Positions 48,959 through 57,814 of a stretch of 64,000 nucleotides of DNA are shown piece by piece. A model generated the notes under the pieces. The model did not search any database. It was not told where the DNA came from and saw only the letters and a list, made by a program, of their open reading frames with translations. Origin of the DNA: Achromobacter spanius (GTDB lineage: Bacteria; Pseudomonadota; Gammaproteobacteria; Burkholderiales; Burkholderiaceae_B); the NCBI RefSeq assembly GCF_029637605.1, contig NZ_CP121261.1:62001-126000 (forward strand), read 5' to 3'. The first letter of the stretch is position 1. Each line of letters opens with the position of its first letter. The position numbers and the translations under genes were made by a program.

Positions 48959-50406
48959 TGACGCAGATGCGCATGCCTCCCAGCCTTCAGCAAGGGCAGG
49001 CATTGGTGCTGGGCATGCTGATCGTGTCGGTTGCGGCGGCATCCCTGGTTGTGCTCTACAACCTGGGGCAAACGGCGGAAGGCCGGATGCGCTTGACCCA
49101 TGCGGCGGATGCGGCCGCATACAGCGGCGCGCTTGAGCAGGCACGTACGCTCAATGCCCTTGCCTATGTGAACCGTACGCAGATTGCGCATCAAGTCGCC
49201 ATGGCGCATTTGGTCACCTTGGCGGCCGCCGCACAGTACGGCCGCACCATGCAGGCCCAACGTACCCGGGGTAACCCGCCAGCAGGCTTGATCGCCATGC
49301 TGTTTGGCCCGGATATGGGGCTTGCTTATCGGGCAGGGCAGGCGTTGCCCGAGGCCGAGCCGCGGTTGGCAAACGCGTTTGCGCAACATGACCATGTTGT
49401 GCATCGGGTATTGGAAGCGGCGGCGGCATCGGCCATGGCGGGGCTGTCGGCCTCGCGCGATCGCATCATGCGCAAAGTCCTGGAAGCCAACATGGCTGAT
49501 CCAGACCCGGATCAGGGTTTGGATTCGGATACGGGATCAGGTTCGGCTTTTGGGAAGTCGCCACGTGCGCGGGGTCTTACCTTGCATCTGCTGTCGGATG
49601 CGTGGCCCGGGTTCGCTCAGCGCCAGGTCGCTACGCGCGGCGTGGGGTTGCGGCCAGCAGTGGAACAGGCGGCCGACCGCTATGGATATCTGCAAAGGCG
49701 CAACGCCACACGCCGCAATCCCTGGCCGGTCAGCAAGCGGTGTCCGTTGAAGCGGCATGAGTTGCGCCGCCGCGGTTCGACATGGCTTGGGCCCGATGGG
49801 CGTTGGGGCGCCTTGGACACGCAGTCCTTTCATGCGCTGCGGTCCAATCGATGGATCGGCTGCTATTACCGGGAATACGCAATGGGCTGGGGAACGGCGC
49901 AAGGCCAGAAGTCCAGGGCGCCAGATGGCTTGGACTACGTGGACGAGCCGCCCGCGGACTTTTCCCAAGAGGACTTTTGGCGCTGGGTGGAGCACTCCAC
50001 CGCGTGGGACATCTTCAGCGGCGTGACCAACCCCATGGCGAATTCCTATGCGATGGCGTCTGCGCAGCGTTGGCCGGGCAAAGGCTTGCCGGCTTACCGC
50101 GAAGTCAAGGCGTCGCGCGTGCGCGCGAGGCTGCGTTTTGCCGTGCGCGTGCGTTTGTCCGGTTCCGTGCTGAAGACCACCGATGCGGACAGCGTATTGG
50201 CGTCGCCGACGGGCATCTTTCGCTATGCCGCCCTGGGGCAGTCCGGCGGGATCACCGTGACCAGCGCCGCCGAAACGTATTTCTTGCGGCCAGAGCAACG
50301 TGCGGATCGCCGTGAAGAACTGGCCACCTTGTTTCGACCCTATTGGCAGGCACGTCTATCCGCAGTCACACCCCAAGAAGCCTTGCTGTCCCGGAGGACG
50401 CCATGA
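48958..50406 (+). CDS. TadG-like pilus assembly protein
   Basis: A 482-residue protein. The N-terminus QQGQALVLGMLIVSVAAASL is a TadG-type membrane segment, and RLTHAADAAAYSGALEQART matches the TadG N-terminal domain. The remainder is predicted periplasmic and has no recognised domain; the von Willebrand factor A domain of classical TadG is not evident. It likely helps assemble or anchor the Flp pilus. Overlaps its neighbours by 1 bp and 4 bp. Confidence 0.75.
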   Translation: MTQMRMPPSLQQGQALVLGMLIVSVAAASLVVLYNLGQTAEGRMRLTHAADAAAYSGALEQARTLNALAYVNRTQIAHQVAMAHLVTLAAAAQYGRTMQAQRTRGNPPAGLIAMLFGPDMGLAYRAGQALPEAEPRLANAFAQHDHVVHRVLEAAAASAMAGLSASRDRIMRKVLEANMADPDPDQGLDSDTGSGSAFGKSPRARGLTLHLLSDAWPGFAQRQVATRGVGLRPAVEQAADRYGYLQRRNATRRNPWPVSKRCPLKRHELRRRGSTWLGPDGRWGALDTQSFHALRSNRWIGCYYREYAMGWGTAQGQKSRAPDGLDYVDEPPADFSQEDFWRWVEHSTAWDIFSGVTNPMANSYAMASAQRWPGKGLPAYREVKASRVRARLRFAVRVRLSGSVLKTTDADSVLASPTGIFRYAALGQSGGITVTSAAETYFLRPEQRADRREELATLFRPYWQARLSAVTPQEALLSRRTP

Positions 50407-51032
50407 CGCAAAGGTGTTTGTATTCCAGTCTTCCGGCGAGGCAACAGGGGCAGGCAATCGTTGAGGCCCTGCTGATGCTGCCGCTGATGGCTGTGTTGGT
50501 TTGGGCGGTGACCTGGGCCGGCGGGCTGCAGTTTTCGGCGCAACAGTTGTCGCAGGCTAGCCGCAAGACAGCGATGTCCGGCGCACTGGGGCAGCCTGTG
50601 GCGCCAGCACATTCCATGGCAGCTACCGGACAGCGCCAACGGGTTCTTGAGCTGCCCGGCTTTGCGCCTTCGAACATGTCTGTATTGCAAGACGAATGGT
50701 TTGGCGTGGGCCTGCGCCTGCTGTCGGTGTATGCGCGCTCGATGCCCTCGCAGGCGGGGCGAGCGCCGATCATTGCGCGCCACGCGCATGTGGCGATGGG
50801 CGCCGGTCATGCACACGGAGATGCCGACGCGCACCGCCGGATTGGCAATGCACCGACTGCATGGCGTCAGGTTGAACGCGTGTCGCTTGCGCAGGCGCGA
50901 CGAGTCGGGCCCGCCACACGGCGCATGGACGGCCCCTGGCGGCGGCCGGCACTACAGACTGATTGGCTATCGGCATGGGCGGATGTGGTGCCGCCTGACC
51001 GGTTGGGAACACGTAAAGGACGAAAGCCATGA
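50403..51032 (+). CDS. TadE-like pseudopilin
   Basis: A 209-residue protein with the TadE-type class III signal QGQAIVEALLMLPLMAVLVW, Glu at +5 after the Gly. The region after the membrane helix is basic and His/Arg-rich (ARHAHVAMGAGHAHGDADAH) and not recognised. TadE pseudopilins are processed by the Tad prepilin peptidase and prime Flp pilus assembly. It overlaps both neighbours by ATGA. Confidence 0.78.
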   Translation: MTQRCLYSSLPARQQGQAIVEALLMLPLMAVLVWAVTWAGGLQFSAQQLSQASRKTAMSGALGQPVAPAHSMAATGQRQRVLELPGFAPSNMSVLQDEWFGVGLRLLSVYARSMPSQAGRAPIIARHAHVAMGAGHAHGDADAHRRIGNAPTAWRQVERVSLAQARRVGPATRRMDGPWRRPALQTDWLSAWADVVPPDRLGTRKGRKP

Positions 51033-51751
51033 ATGCGCACTCAATGACTTCGATTCGCCGGACAAGGCCTGTCGTCGTCCGCCTGATTCGCCCCTTGGTG
51101 TTGACGATAGGGGTCGCGAGTGTGACGGGACCCTGCGTCGCGCAGCCCTCGCAGTCCGCAACGACGGCTCCGGCATTCTTGAGCCGACTGCGCTTGCCCG
51201 AAGGATCCACCCATGCCTTGCTGGCCGACCGCGTGTGGCTTCATGGCTATCCGGCACAAGTGCTGGTGTTCGACGCACCGGTGGATACCCGTGCGGTGGT
51301 CCGCGCGTTGGCGGATCAGCAGCCGGGCTTGTCCGATCTGAATGTGTTGCCGGGTCATCTCATCCTGTCTGGCTGGATCGACGACCAGCAATGGGTGGTG
51401 CAACTGCAAAGTGCAGGTCCCAGCCGGACCGTCGGCACGGTCTCCTCGCTGCGCATGATGGCCCCGCCAAACCCCGTGGCGCCCGCCTGGCTGCCAGTGG
51501 GTGCACGGCTACGCCTTGATTTTGCGGTGATGGAGGCGGGCGTCAAAGTGTGGGAGCGCATTTGGCAGCACGGCTTGCCGCCTACTCGGCTGGCGCCCTT
51601 GCTACAAGCGGCCCTGTTGCGCGACGGGTGGCGCCTTGAAGCAGAGGACGGCGCCTTGCATTCATGGACGCGCGCGAATCAACGCATGCAGGTGTCGTTG
51701 GTGCCGTTGGATGCGGGTAGCGGCCTGCGGGTCAGAAGGTGGGCGCCATGA
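51029..51751 (+). CDS. Exported protein of unknown function in the Tad operon
   Basis: A 240-residue protein with an N-terminal signal (RLIRPLVLTIGVASVTGPCVA) and no further membrane helix. Segments such as HLILSGWIDDQQWVVQLQSA and a final domain (LLQAALLRDGWRLEAEDGAL) suggest a periplasmic mixed alpha/beta protein. It does not match TadD, TadF or TadZ. Tight ATGA overlaps on both sides place it firmly in the pilus operon. Confidence 0.75.
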   Translation: MNAHSMTSIRRTRPVVVRLIRPLVLTIGVASVTGPCVAQPSQSATTAPAFLSRLRLPEGSTHALLADRVWLHGYPAQVLVFDAPVDTRAVVRALADQQPGLSDLNVLPGHLILSGWIDDQQWVVQLQSAGPSRTVGTVSSLRMMAPPNPVAPAWLPVGARLRLDFAVMEAGVKVWERIWQHGLPPTRLAPLLQAALLRDGWRLEAEDGALHSWTRANQRMQVSLVPLDAGSGLRVRRWAP

Positions 51752-52602
51752 AGGCTGTACTGATGCATGGCGTGTCCCGGCTACGCCGCGCAGGCGTGTA
51801 TGGCTTGGCGTTGTTGGCCGGGCTGTTGTCGGCATGGGCGGTGCGCGAGCACGTGCAGCAACGGGTAGAGGCATTGGAAGCCGAGGCCCGCACACCGGTT
51901 GTCGAGCGTCTGGTTGCCGCCTATGACCTTGCCGCGGGTACGCGGCTGGAAGAGGCTGACGTGGCGGTGCGCGAAATTCCGGCGCAGTGGGCATCTTCCG
52001 CCAGCCTGGACCCGCTGGCATTGAACAACTTGCTTGGCGGCACCCTGGTGGCGGATGTGGCCCACGGTGAACCGCTGCTGAAGTCACATCTGACTTTCTC
52101 CATGCCGACCCCCGCTCTGGCATCCCGATTGCGCGCGGGTCAGCGGGCGCTGACTGTCGCCGCGGCTGACCTTGGCGGGCTGGCCGATATGCTGCATGCG
52201 GGAGATCTTATCGATATCTACGTGACCTTTCCCCATCGCCAAAAAGAACTCACCGTGCCTTTGCTGCAGGGCATGCGCGTGCTGACGGTTGGCGCCGGGG
52301 CCGATGAGGACGAGGCGGCAACCGGTGCCGGCGGCATTACGCTTGCCGCTGATCCGGACCAAGCCATGAAATTCGTCGCTGCCAGGCAGGCTGGCTCGTT
52401 GACGGCCATGCTGCGACATCGCGACGATGAGGCGGCCGTTGCCGAATCCACGCAGACGGATCTGGCCTCGCTCATCGGATTGGCGCCCGAACCCGCGCCC
52501 GCGCCAGGCGTTGCGATCTTGTACGGGGACCGCATGCAGGTCCAATCGCCTGTTCCTTCAGACGCCGCCGCAATGGCGGGCATTGCTTCGGAGCGGCCAT
52601 GA
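51748..52602 (+). CDS. cpaB: Flp pilus assembly protein CpaB/RcpC
   Basis: A 284-residue protein: one membrane helix near residues 15-33, a SAF domain (VVERLVAAYDLAAGTRLEEA, DVAVREIP) at about 50-115, then an RcpC-type domain (GQRALTVAAADLGGLADMLH, GDLIDIYVTF). CpaB stabilises the secretin and may bind peptidoglycan. ATG 51748 overlaps the previous TGA; GTG 51739 three codons earlier is possible. Confidence 0.88.
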   Translation: MKAVLMHGVSRLRRAGVYGLALLAGLLSAWAVREHVQQRVEALEAEARTPVVERLVAAYDLAAGTRLEEADVAVREIPAQWASSASLDPLALNNLLGGTLVADVAHGEPLLKSHLTFSMPTPALASRLRAGQRALTVAAADLGGLADMLHAGDLIDIYVTFPHRQKELTVPLLQGMRVLTVGAGADEDEAATGAGGITLAADPDQAMKFVAARQAGSLTAMLRHRDDEAAVAESTQTDLASLIGLAPEPAPAPGVAILYGDRMQVQSPVPSDAAAMAGIASERP

Positions 52603-53990
52603 GACGCCTCGCATTCATCCTGGGCGTCATCACGCTTGCCCTGACGTCCGCAGCGGCCAACGCCACCTCAGCCACCTCCGCCGCCTCAAACGAGCCGCAA
52701 GCGCTGGAGTTGCAGGTGGGTGAAACCCGGGTGCTGCCGCACCCCGGAGTGAAAAGAGTGGCCATTGGAAATGGACAGGTCTTGAGCGCTGTTGCGACCG
52801 AGGGCCGGGAGGTCGTGATATTTGCCCGCGCCGAAGGGGTGTCGTCGGTGCACGTGTGGACAGCCGGAGGCAAGCCGAAAGCCTATGACTTGCGCGTCGT
52901 TGCCGCTGGCGCACCACGTTTGCGGGCAGAGGTTGAGTCGCTGCTTGCCCGTATCCCCGGCGCGCGCAGCACCACGGTGGGAGGGCGTATCGTGATCGAA
53001 GGAGACGATTTGTCCGACGACGACCGGGCACGCATCGCCGCCTTGGCCGAACGTTACCCCGCCATCCTGGACTTCACCGGGCAAGTGGGATGGGATCGCA
53101 TGGTGCTGCTTGATGTGCAGGTTGTCGAGATTCCCACATCGCGTATGCGCGAGTTCGGCCTGCGCTGGGATGGAGTGACCCAAGGCGGTGCCAATGCCGG
53201 CATGGCCTGGGACGCCGGCTCGCGGGGGCGCATGACCCGACCCGGCGAATCCATCATCGAGACCACCGGGCCGGTGCCGGCCGCCGCGGGGTATTTCGGG
53301 GTCAATGCTCTGCTGTCCGCTCGCATCGCCGCGCTGGCTCAAAGCGGTGAAGCCGTCATGCTGGCGCAGCCGCAACTGCTTGCGCGCAGCGGCGCCAGCG
53401 CCACGTTCCTGGCGGGCGGCGAGGTTCCCTACACGTCGACCGATTCGCGTGGCAATCCCACCACCTTGTTCAAACCGTATGGCGTGTCGCTCAACATTAC
53501 GCCGCGCATCGATCGAAACGGTGTGATTCGGTCGTTGATCGAAGTCGAGGCCAGTTCTGTCGACACGTCGCTTAGTGTGGCGGGCGGCCCGGCTTTGCGG
53601 ACGCGGCGGGCTTCCACCGAGTTCAACGTCAGATCGGGCAATACGCTGGTCATTGGGGGATTCTTGTCGCGAGAACAAGGCCAGGAAATCAATGGACTGC
53701 CCTGGTTGCAGAACATCCCCATTCTTGGGGCCTTGTTCTCGTCGAGGCGGTTTCAGCAGCGCGAAACCGAACTGGCCATTTTTGTGACGCCCAAGATCGT
53801 GTCGCAAAGCGAGCCCGCAATGCAGGATCGGGTGCGGCGCGGACGTGGGGTGTTGGAGACGGCGTTTCCAGAGCCGCCACGCCTGGGAACCGCAACGCCC
53901 GTGACCGCCGAAGCTTGGGATCCCTATGCAGGCGCAGGCTCGCAATGGGTCGCCCGCGATGATTCCCCGCCGACGCCACAGCGAGAGTGA
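52599..53990 (+). CDS. cpaC: Tad secretin CpaC/RcpA
   Basis: A 463-residue outer-membrane secretin. Signal peptide to about residue 23; N-terminal pilus-secretin domain (LELQVGETRVLPHPGVKRVA, FARAEGVSSVHVW); BON-like middle (IEGDDLSDDDRARIAALA); secretin domain with ARSGASATFLAGGEVPY, the core IEVEASSVD and the ending NIPILGALFSSRRFQQRETE. It forms the outer-membrane channel for the Flp pilus. Confidence 0.93.
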   Translation: MRRLAFILGVITLALTSAAANATSATSAASNEPQALELQVGETRVLPHPGVKRVAIGNGQVLSAVATEGREVVIFARAEGVSSVHVWTAGGKPKAYDLRVVAAGAPRLRAEVESLLARIPGARSTTVGGRIVIEGDDLSDDDRARIAALAERYPAILDFTGQVGWDRMVLLDVQVVEIPTSRMREFGLRWDGVTQGGANAGMAWDAGSRGRMTRPGESIIETTGPVPAAAGYFGVNALLSARIAALAQSGEAVMLAQPQLLARSGASATFLAGGEVPYTSTDSRGNPTTLFKPYGVSLNITPRIDRNGVIRSLIEVEASSVDTSLSVAGGPALRTRRASTEFNVRSGNTLVIGGFLSREQGQEINGLPWLQNIPILGALFSSRRFQQRETELAIFVTPKIVSQSEPAMQDRVRRGRGVLETAFPEPPRLGTATPVTAEAWDPYAGAGSQWVARDDSPPTPQRE

Positions 53991-53994
53991 TGAA

Positions 53995-55698
53995 ATGCTC
54001 GATATCGAAATGACATTTGAAGATTCCGGCGTTCGCCGACTGTTGGCGCCGACACCGGTGCTGATCGGACGGGGCGCTCAGTGCGGCTTGCGTATCGTCA
54101 ATTGGCGGGTGGGGCGGCAGCATGCCCGCTTGCTTCGTCAAGACGACGATATCGTTCTGGAGGACCTGGGCACCTTGGCAGGCACCATCGTGAACGGAGC
54201 AAGAGTGGTGCGTCATGCGCCGGTCTTGCCCGACGACGATATCCTGATAGGCCCTTGCCGCCTGCGCGTCCGGTGGGTCGCGCCGGATGATGCCGCGCCG
54301 GCCCTCGCTGTCGCCTTGGCCGTCGCGCCCGCATCACCGCAGGCAGCGGTGGCGCCCCCGGCTGAGACTGCTTCGCCTTCAATGGTCGCGACGTCGTTGC
54401 CGTCCATTGCGCCACAGCGCGTGCAGGCACGGCGGCGCCTGCACGCGGCGTTGCTTGACGCGCTGGACCTGCGCCGGCGCGACGTCGCGGGCATGAGCGA
54501 CGGCACGTTGCGCGCGGAAGCCGAACGTTTGCTGACGCATATCGTCGCGTCGGACGTCGATTTGCCCGACGATGCGGACAAGCAGGCCTTGTGTCGAGAG
54601 GTACTGGACGAAGCCGTGGGCTTGGGACCCTTGGAACCCTTGCTGGCCGCGCCCGACATCACCGAGATCATGGTCAACCGTTATGACGAGATCTATGTGG
54701 AACGCGCCGGGCGGCTCTGGCGACATCCCGCCGCATTCACCAGCGAACAATCGGTGCGTTGGGTGATCGAACGCATCGTCACGCCACTGGGCCGCCGTAT
54801 CGACGAAAGCTCTCCGATGGTTGACGCACGCTTGCCCGATGGATCGCGCGTGCACGCCATCATTCCTCCGGTGGCGATGAAAGGGGCCAGCCTGACCATC
54901 CGCAAGTTTCCGCAGCGACGCCCCCAGATGTCCGACTTGATCGCGGCGGCTTCCTTGAGCGAGGCCATGGCGCGGTTCCTGGCACTGTGCGTCAGAATGC
55001 GCAAGAATCTGGTTGTGTCCGGCGGCACGGGCTCGGGCAAAACAACCTTGCTGAACATCTTGTCCAACGAAATCCCCGATGGCGAGCGGGTCGTCACCAT
55101 TGAGGATGCCGCCGAGTTGCGGCTGAATCACGATCATCTGGTGGCGCTGGAAGCGCGCCCCGCCAACCAGGAGGGCAGGGGGCATATCGCCATACGCGAG
55201 CTGGTACGCAATGCGCTGCGCATGCGGCCTGATCGTATCGTCGTCGGGGAATGCCGGGGCGCCGAAGCGTTCGACATGTTGACGGCCATGAATACGGGCC
55301 ATGAGGGCTCGTTGACAACCCTGCATGCGAATTCACCCCGCGACGCCTTGGGCCGGCTGGAATCGATGATCCTGATGGCGGGCCTGGATTTGCCCTTGTC
55401 CGCCGTGCGGGAACAAATCGCCGCCAGCGTCGAACTTGTGGTGCAGCAGGCCCGCTTGGCGGATGGCCGCCGAGTCGTGACGTCGATCGTCGAAGTCGCG
55501 GGTATGGAAAGCGGGCGCATACAACTGCAGGAGCTATTCCGATTTGATCGGGCGACGGGGTTCAAGGGCAGTGGCGCTTTGCCCAGCTTTTCGCAAGGCT
55601 GGGCTGAGGACGGTGTGTCGATGGACCCGGCGTGGTTCACCGAAACATCGGCAACGAAGGGATCGCCTTCGTCCAGGTTTGCACCGGAGCTTCCATGA
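53995..55698 (+). CDS. tadA: FHA-domain TadA/CpaF-family ATPase
   Basis: A 567-residue fusion. Residues 1-100 form a forkhead-associated domain (PTPVLIGRGAQCGLRI, VGRQHARLL, GTIVNGARV), which binds phosphothreonine peptides. After a Pro/Ala linker (about 100-140) comes the TadA ATPase: Walker A SGGTGSGKTT at about 342, VTIEDAAELRL, Walker B RIVVGECRG at about 410, and TLHANSPRDAL. TadA powers Flp pilus assembly. ATG 53995 follows the secretin stop by 4 bp. Ordinary TadA lacks the FHA part. Confidence 0.93.
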   Translation: MLDIEMTFEDSGVRRLLAPTPVLIGRGAQCGLRIVNWRVGRQHARLLRQDDDIVLEDLGTLAGTIVNGARVVRHAPVLPDDDILIGPCRLRVRWVAPDDAAPALAVALAVAPASPQAAVAPPAETASPSMVATSLPSIAPQRVQARRRLHAALLDALDLRRRDVAGMSDGTLRAEAERLLTHIVASDVDLPDDADKQALCREVLDEAVGLGPLEPLLAAPDITEIMVNRYDEIYVERAGRLWRHPAAFTSEQSVRWVIERIVTPLGRRIDESSPMVDARLPDGSRVHAIIPPVAMKGASLTIRKFPQRRPQMSDLIAAASLSEAMARFLALCVRMRKNLVVSGGTGSGKTTLLNILSNEIPDGERVVTIEDAAELRLNHDHLVALEARPANQEGRGHIAIRELVRNALRMRPDRIVVGECRGAEAFDMLTAMNTGHEGSLTTLHANSPRDALGRLESMILMAGLDLPLSAVREQIAASVELVVQQARLADGRRVVTSIVEVAGMESGRIQLQELFRFDRATGFKGSGALPSFSQGWAEDGVSMDPAWFTETSATKGSPSSRFAPELP

Positions 55699-56540
55699 TC
55701 TGGTTGGCGGCGGCGGGCGCGATGTGCTGCGCGGCGGTGTTGGTGATGCATGCCCAGGCCTGGTTTGCGCCGGCGTTGCGCCGCTACCGGGAGCTATACA
55801 CGCAAGACGCGGGGGTCCGTCTAAGTGAATTGTTCCTGTTCATCGACCCGGCACAGTTGTGGCTGGCGGCAGTCGCCTGCGCGGCCCTGTCGGCGGCGCT
55901 GACTTTTTCGCTGACCGCCAGCGGCATCCTGGCGACGCTGCTGGCCGGGCTGGCCTCGCGCGCGCCTCGCATGACGGTCGAGATGCTGCGGCGTAGACGG
56001 GCACGCCGTTTCGAACAGCAATTGCCGATGGCTTTGCAGATGCTCGCGTCGGCTTTGCGCGCAGGGGTCGCATTGCCCACGGGCCTGCGCCACGTGGTCG
56101 AGCAGAGCGGTGTGCCGCTGGCCCAGGAATTTGGCCTGATGCTGCGCGAACAGCGTCTGGGTGTGCCGTGGGACGCGGCGCTGGGAAATTTGCAATTGAG
56201 GATGCCGGCCGACTCCACCTCGCTGGTGGTGGCCGCCATGCGCATTGCTTCGCAGACCGGAGGCAACCTGGCCGAGGCGCTGGAGAGCATTGCACAGACC
56301 TTGCGTGCGCGCTTGCAGTTACAGGCGAAGCTGCAGGCGCTGACATCCCAAGGGCGTCTGCAAGCATGGATAGTTGGGGCGTTGCCCTTGGCTTTGCTTG
56401 CCGTGTTGAACCAGCTTGAACCTGAAATCATGAGCTTGCTGTGGCACACGCCCATGGGGTGGAGCGTGCTGGCGATTGTGGCGGTACTGGAGACGGCGGG
56501 TGTGTTGCTGATCCGGCGCATTATCCGGATCGAGCTCTGA
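55695..56540 (+). CDS. tadB: Flp pilus inner-membrane platform protein TadB
   Basis: A 281-residue GspF-family protein: membrane helices near the N-terminus and at about 55-80, a T2SSF domain (FEQQLPMALQMLASALRAGV, GNLAEALESIAQTLRARLQL) and C-terminal helices. It partners TadC to link the ATPase with pilin insertion. ATG overlaps the tadA stop; 39 bp separate it from tadC. Confidence 0.9.
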   Translation: MIWLAAAGAMCCAAVLVMHAQAWFAPALRRYRELYTQDAGVRLSELFLFIDPAQLWLAAVACAALSAALTFSLTASGILATLLAGLASRAPRMTVEMLRRRRARRFEQQLPMALQMLASALRAGVALPTGLRHVVEQSGVPLAQEFGLMLREQRLGVPWDAALGNLQLRMPADSTSLVVAAMRIASQTGGNLAEALESIAQTLRARLQLQAKLQALTSQGRLQAWIVGALPLALLAVLNQLEPEIMSLLWHTPMGWSVLAIVAVLETAGVLLIRRIIRIEL

Positions 56541-56579
56541 TAGAAGAGGCAATAAGGAAGGGGCCATGGGGAGGAAGCT

Positions 56580-57449
56580 ATGTTGTTGATACTGAGCATG
56601 GGGATGGCGGCATTGGCTGTTGGCTGCCTGACCTGGTTTGCGCTGCGTCCATTGCTGGGCGGCAAACAGGCGCTGACGGCCGGCTTGCCGTGGTGGTGGC
56701 AAGCGGCCTGGCCTTGGGTGTCGGCCGTGGCGCCGATAGCGGGGCCGCTATGTTCGTGGCGTCTGCGCACACGATTGGCTCGCGCGATCGAATGGGCGGG
56801 CTTGCCGGCAAGCGTGGGCTACGCGCACGTGGCGGCATTGAGCGCCAGCGCGGCGTTGCTGGTTGGTGGGGTGGCGGCAGGCGCGATGGCGGCCTACGGC
56901 ATGTCACCCTTGGGCTGGACGCCTTGGGCGTTGGCGGCGGGCTTCATGGCCGGTCTGGCCCCCCGCGCCTGGCTGCGAAGCCTGAGCGCAACACGCCGGC
57001 GCAGCATTGAGCGCGACCTTCCCTTTGTGTTCGACATGATGACGCTATGCGTGGAAGCGGGTTTGAGCGTGCAGGGAGCGCTGCAACTGGCGGCGCAAAG
57101 CGGTCCGCAAGGCGTGCTGCGCAATGCGCTAGCGGAGGCCTTGGCCGAGATGCGGGCAGGGGTTACGCGGACCACGGCGATCAAGGCGCTGGCCGAGCGC
57201 AGCAACAGCCCGCTTGCGCGGACCTGGGCCGCTGCATTGGCGCAAGCCGAGGCATTGGGTATCAGCCTGGGGCCGGTTCTGCGGGCGCAAGCGGCGCAGT
57301 GCCGCAGCGACCGCCACCTGCGAGCCGAGCAATTGGCGATGCAGGCGCCGGTGAAAATGCTATTGCCCTTGATCGCCTGCATTTTCCCGTGCACGTTCAT
57401 TGTGCTGGCGTTTCCCATCGCCGTTCAAATGCTGCACAGCGTGCAATGA
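56580..57449 (+). CDS. tadC: Flp pilus inner-membrane platform protein TadC
   Basis: A 289-residue GspF-family protein with N-terminal helices, a T2SSF domain (FVFDMMTLCVEAGLSVQGAL, RTTAIKALAERSN) and a final hydrophobic helix (LPLIACIFPCTFIVLAFPIA). It completes the inner-membrane platform with TadB. A GGGAGGAAG ribosome site precedes ATG 56580. It overlaps the DUF192 gene by ATGA. Confidence 0.9.
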   Translation: MLLILSMGMAALAVGCLTWFALRPLLGGKQALTAGLPWWWQAAWPWVSAVAPIAGPLCSWRLRTRLARAIEWAGLPASVGYAHVAALSASAALLVGGVAAGAMAAYGMSPLGWTPWALAAGFMAGLAPRAWLRSLSATRRRSIERDLPFVFDMMTLCVEAGLSVQGALQLAAQSGPQGVLRNALAEALAEMRAGVTRTTAIKALAERSNSPLARTWAAALAQAEALGISLGPVLRAQAAQCRSDRHLRAEQLAMQAPVKMLLPLIACIFPCTFIVLAFPIAVQMLHSVQ

Positions 57450-57814
57450 AGCGCCGCTTGCCCTTGTCGCCTGAGCGCCTGAGGTTCTTGCGTGTGGATG
57501 GCTGGAAGCGCCGGATGCGGGGCCTGCTGGGACGTCGGCCGCCCGGCAGGCGGTCCGGCGTGTTGCTCACGCCCTGCGCTGGCGTGCATACGTTTGGCAT
57601 GCGCTATGCCATCGACGTGGCGTTTGTCGGGCGGGATCTGCGGGTGATGGCGGTGCGCAGGGCGTTGCCGCCCTGCCGCATTGCCTTATGCCTGGGCGCT
57701 GTTGCCGTTGTCGAGATGCGGGCTGGTGTTATTGATGCCGAACACGGAGGTATAGGCAGGATAGAAGCTGCAATACAGCGCGCCGCCCGCGGCGATATTG
57801 AACGGAATCTGTAG
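57446..57814 (+). CDS. DUF192-family protein
   Basis: A 122-residue protein with the DUF192 signatures LTPCAGVHTFGMRYAIDVAF and LGAVAVVEMRAG. Function of the family is unknown; members are small, often exported in other bacteria, but no signal peptide is visible here. It is coupled to tadC by ATGA, as a last gene of the Tad operon. Its last 43 codons run antisense through the 3' end of the convergent membrane-protein gene, and the residues after EMRAG (about 30) go beyond the usual family end. Confidence 0.8.
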   Translation: MKRRLPLSPERLRFLRVDGWKRRMRGLLGRRPPGRRSGVLLTPCAGVHTFGMRYAIDVAFVGRDLRVMAVRRALPPCRIALCLGAVAVVEMRAGVIDAEHGGIGRIEAAIQRAARGDIERNL

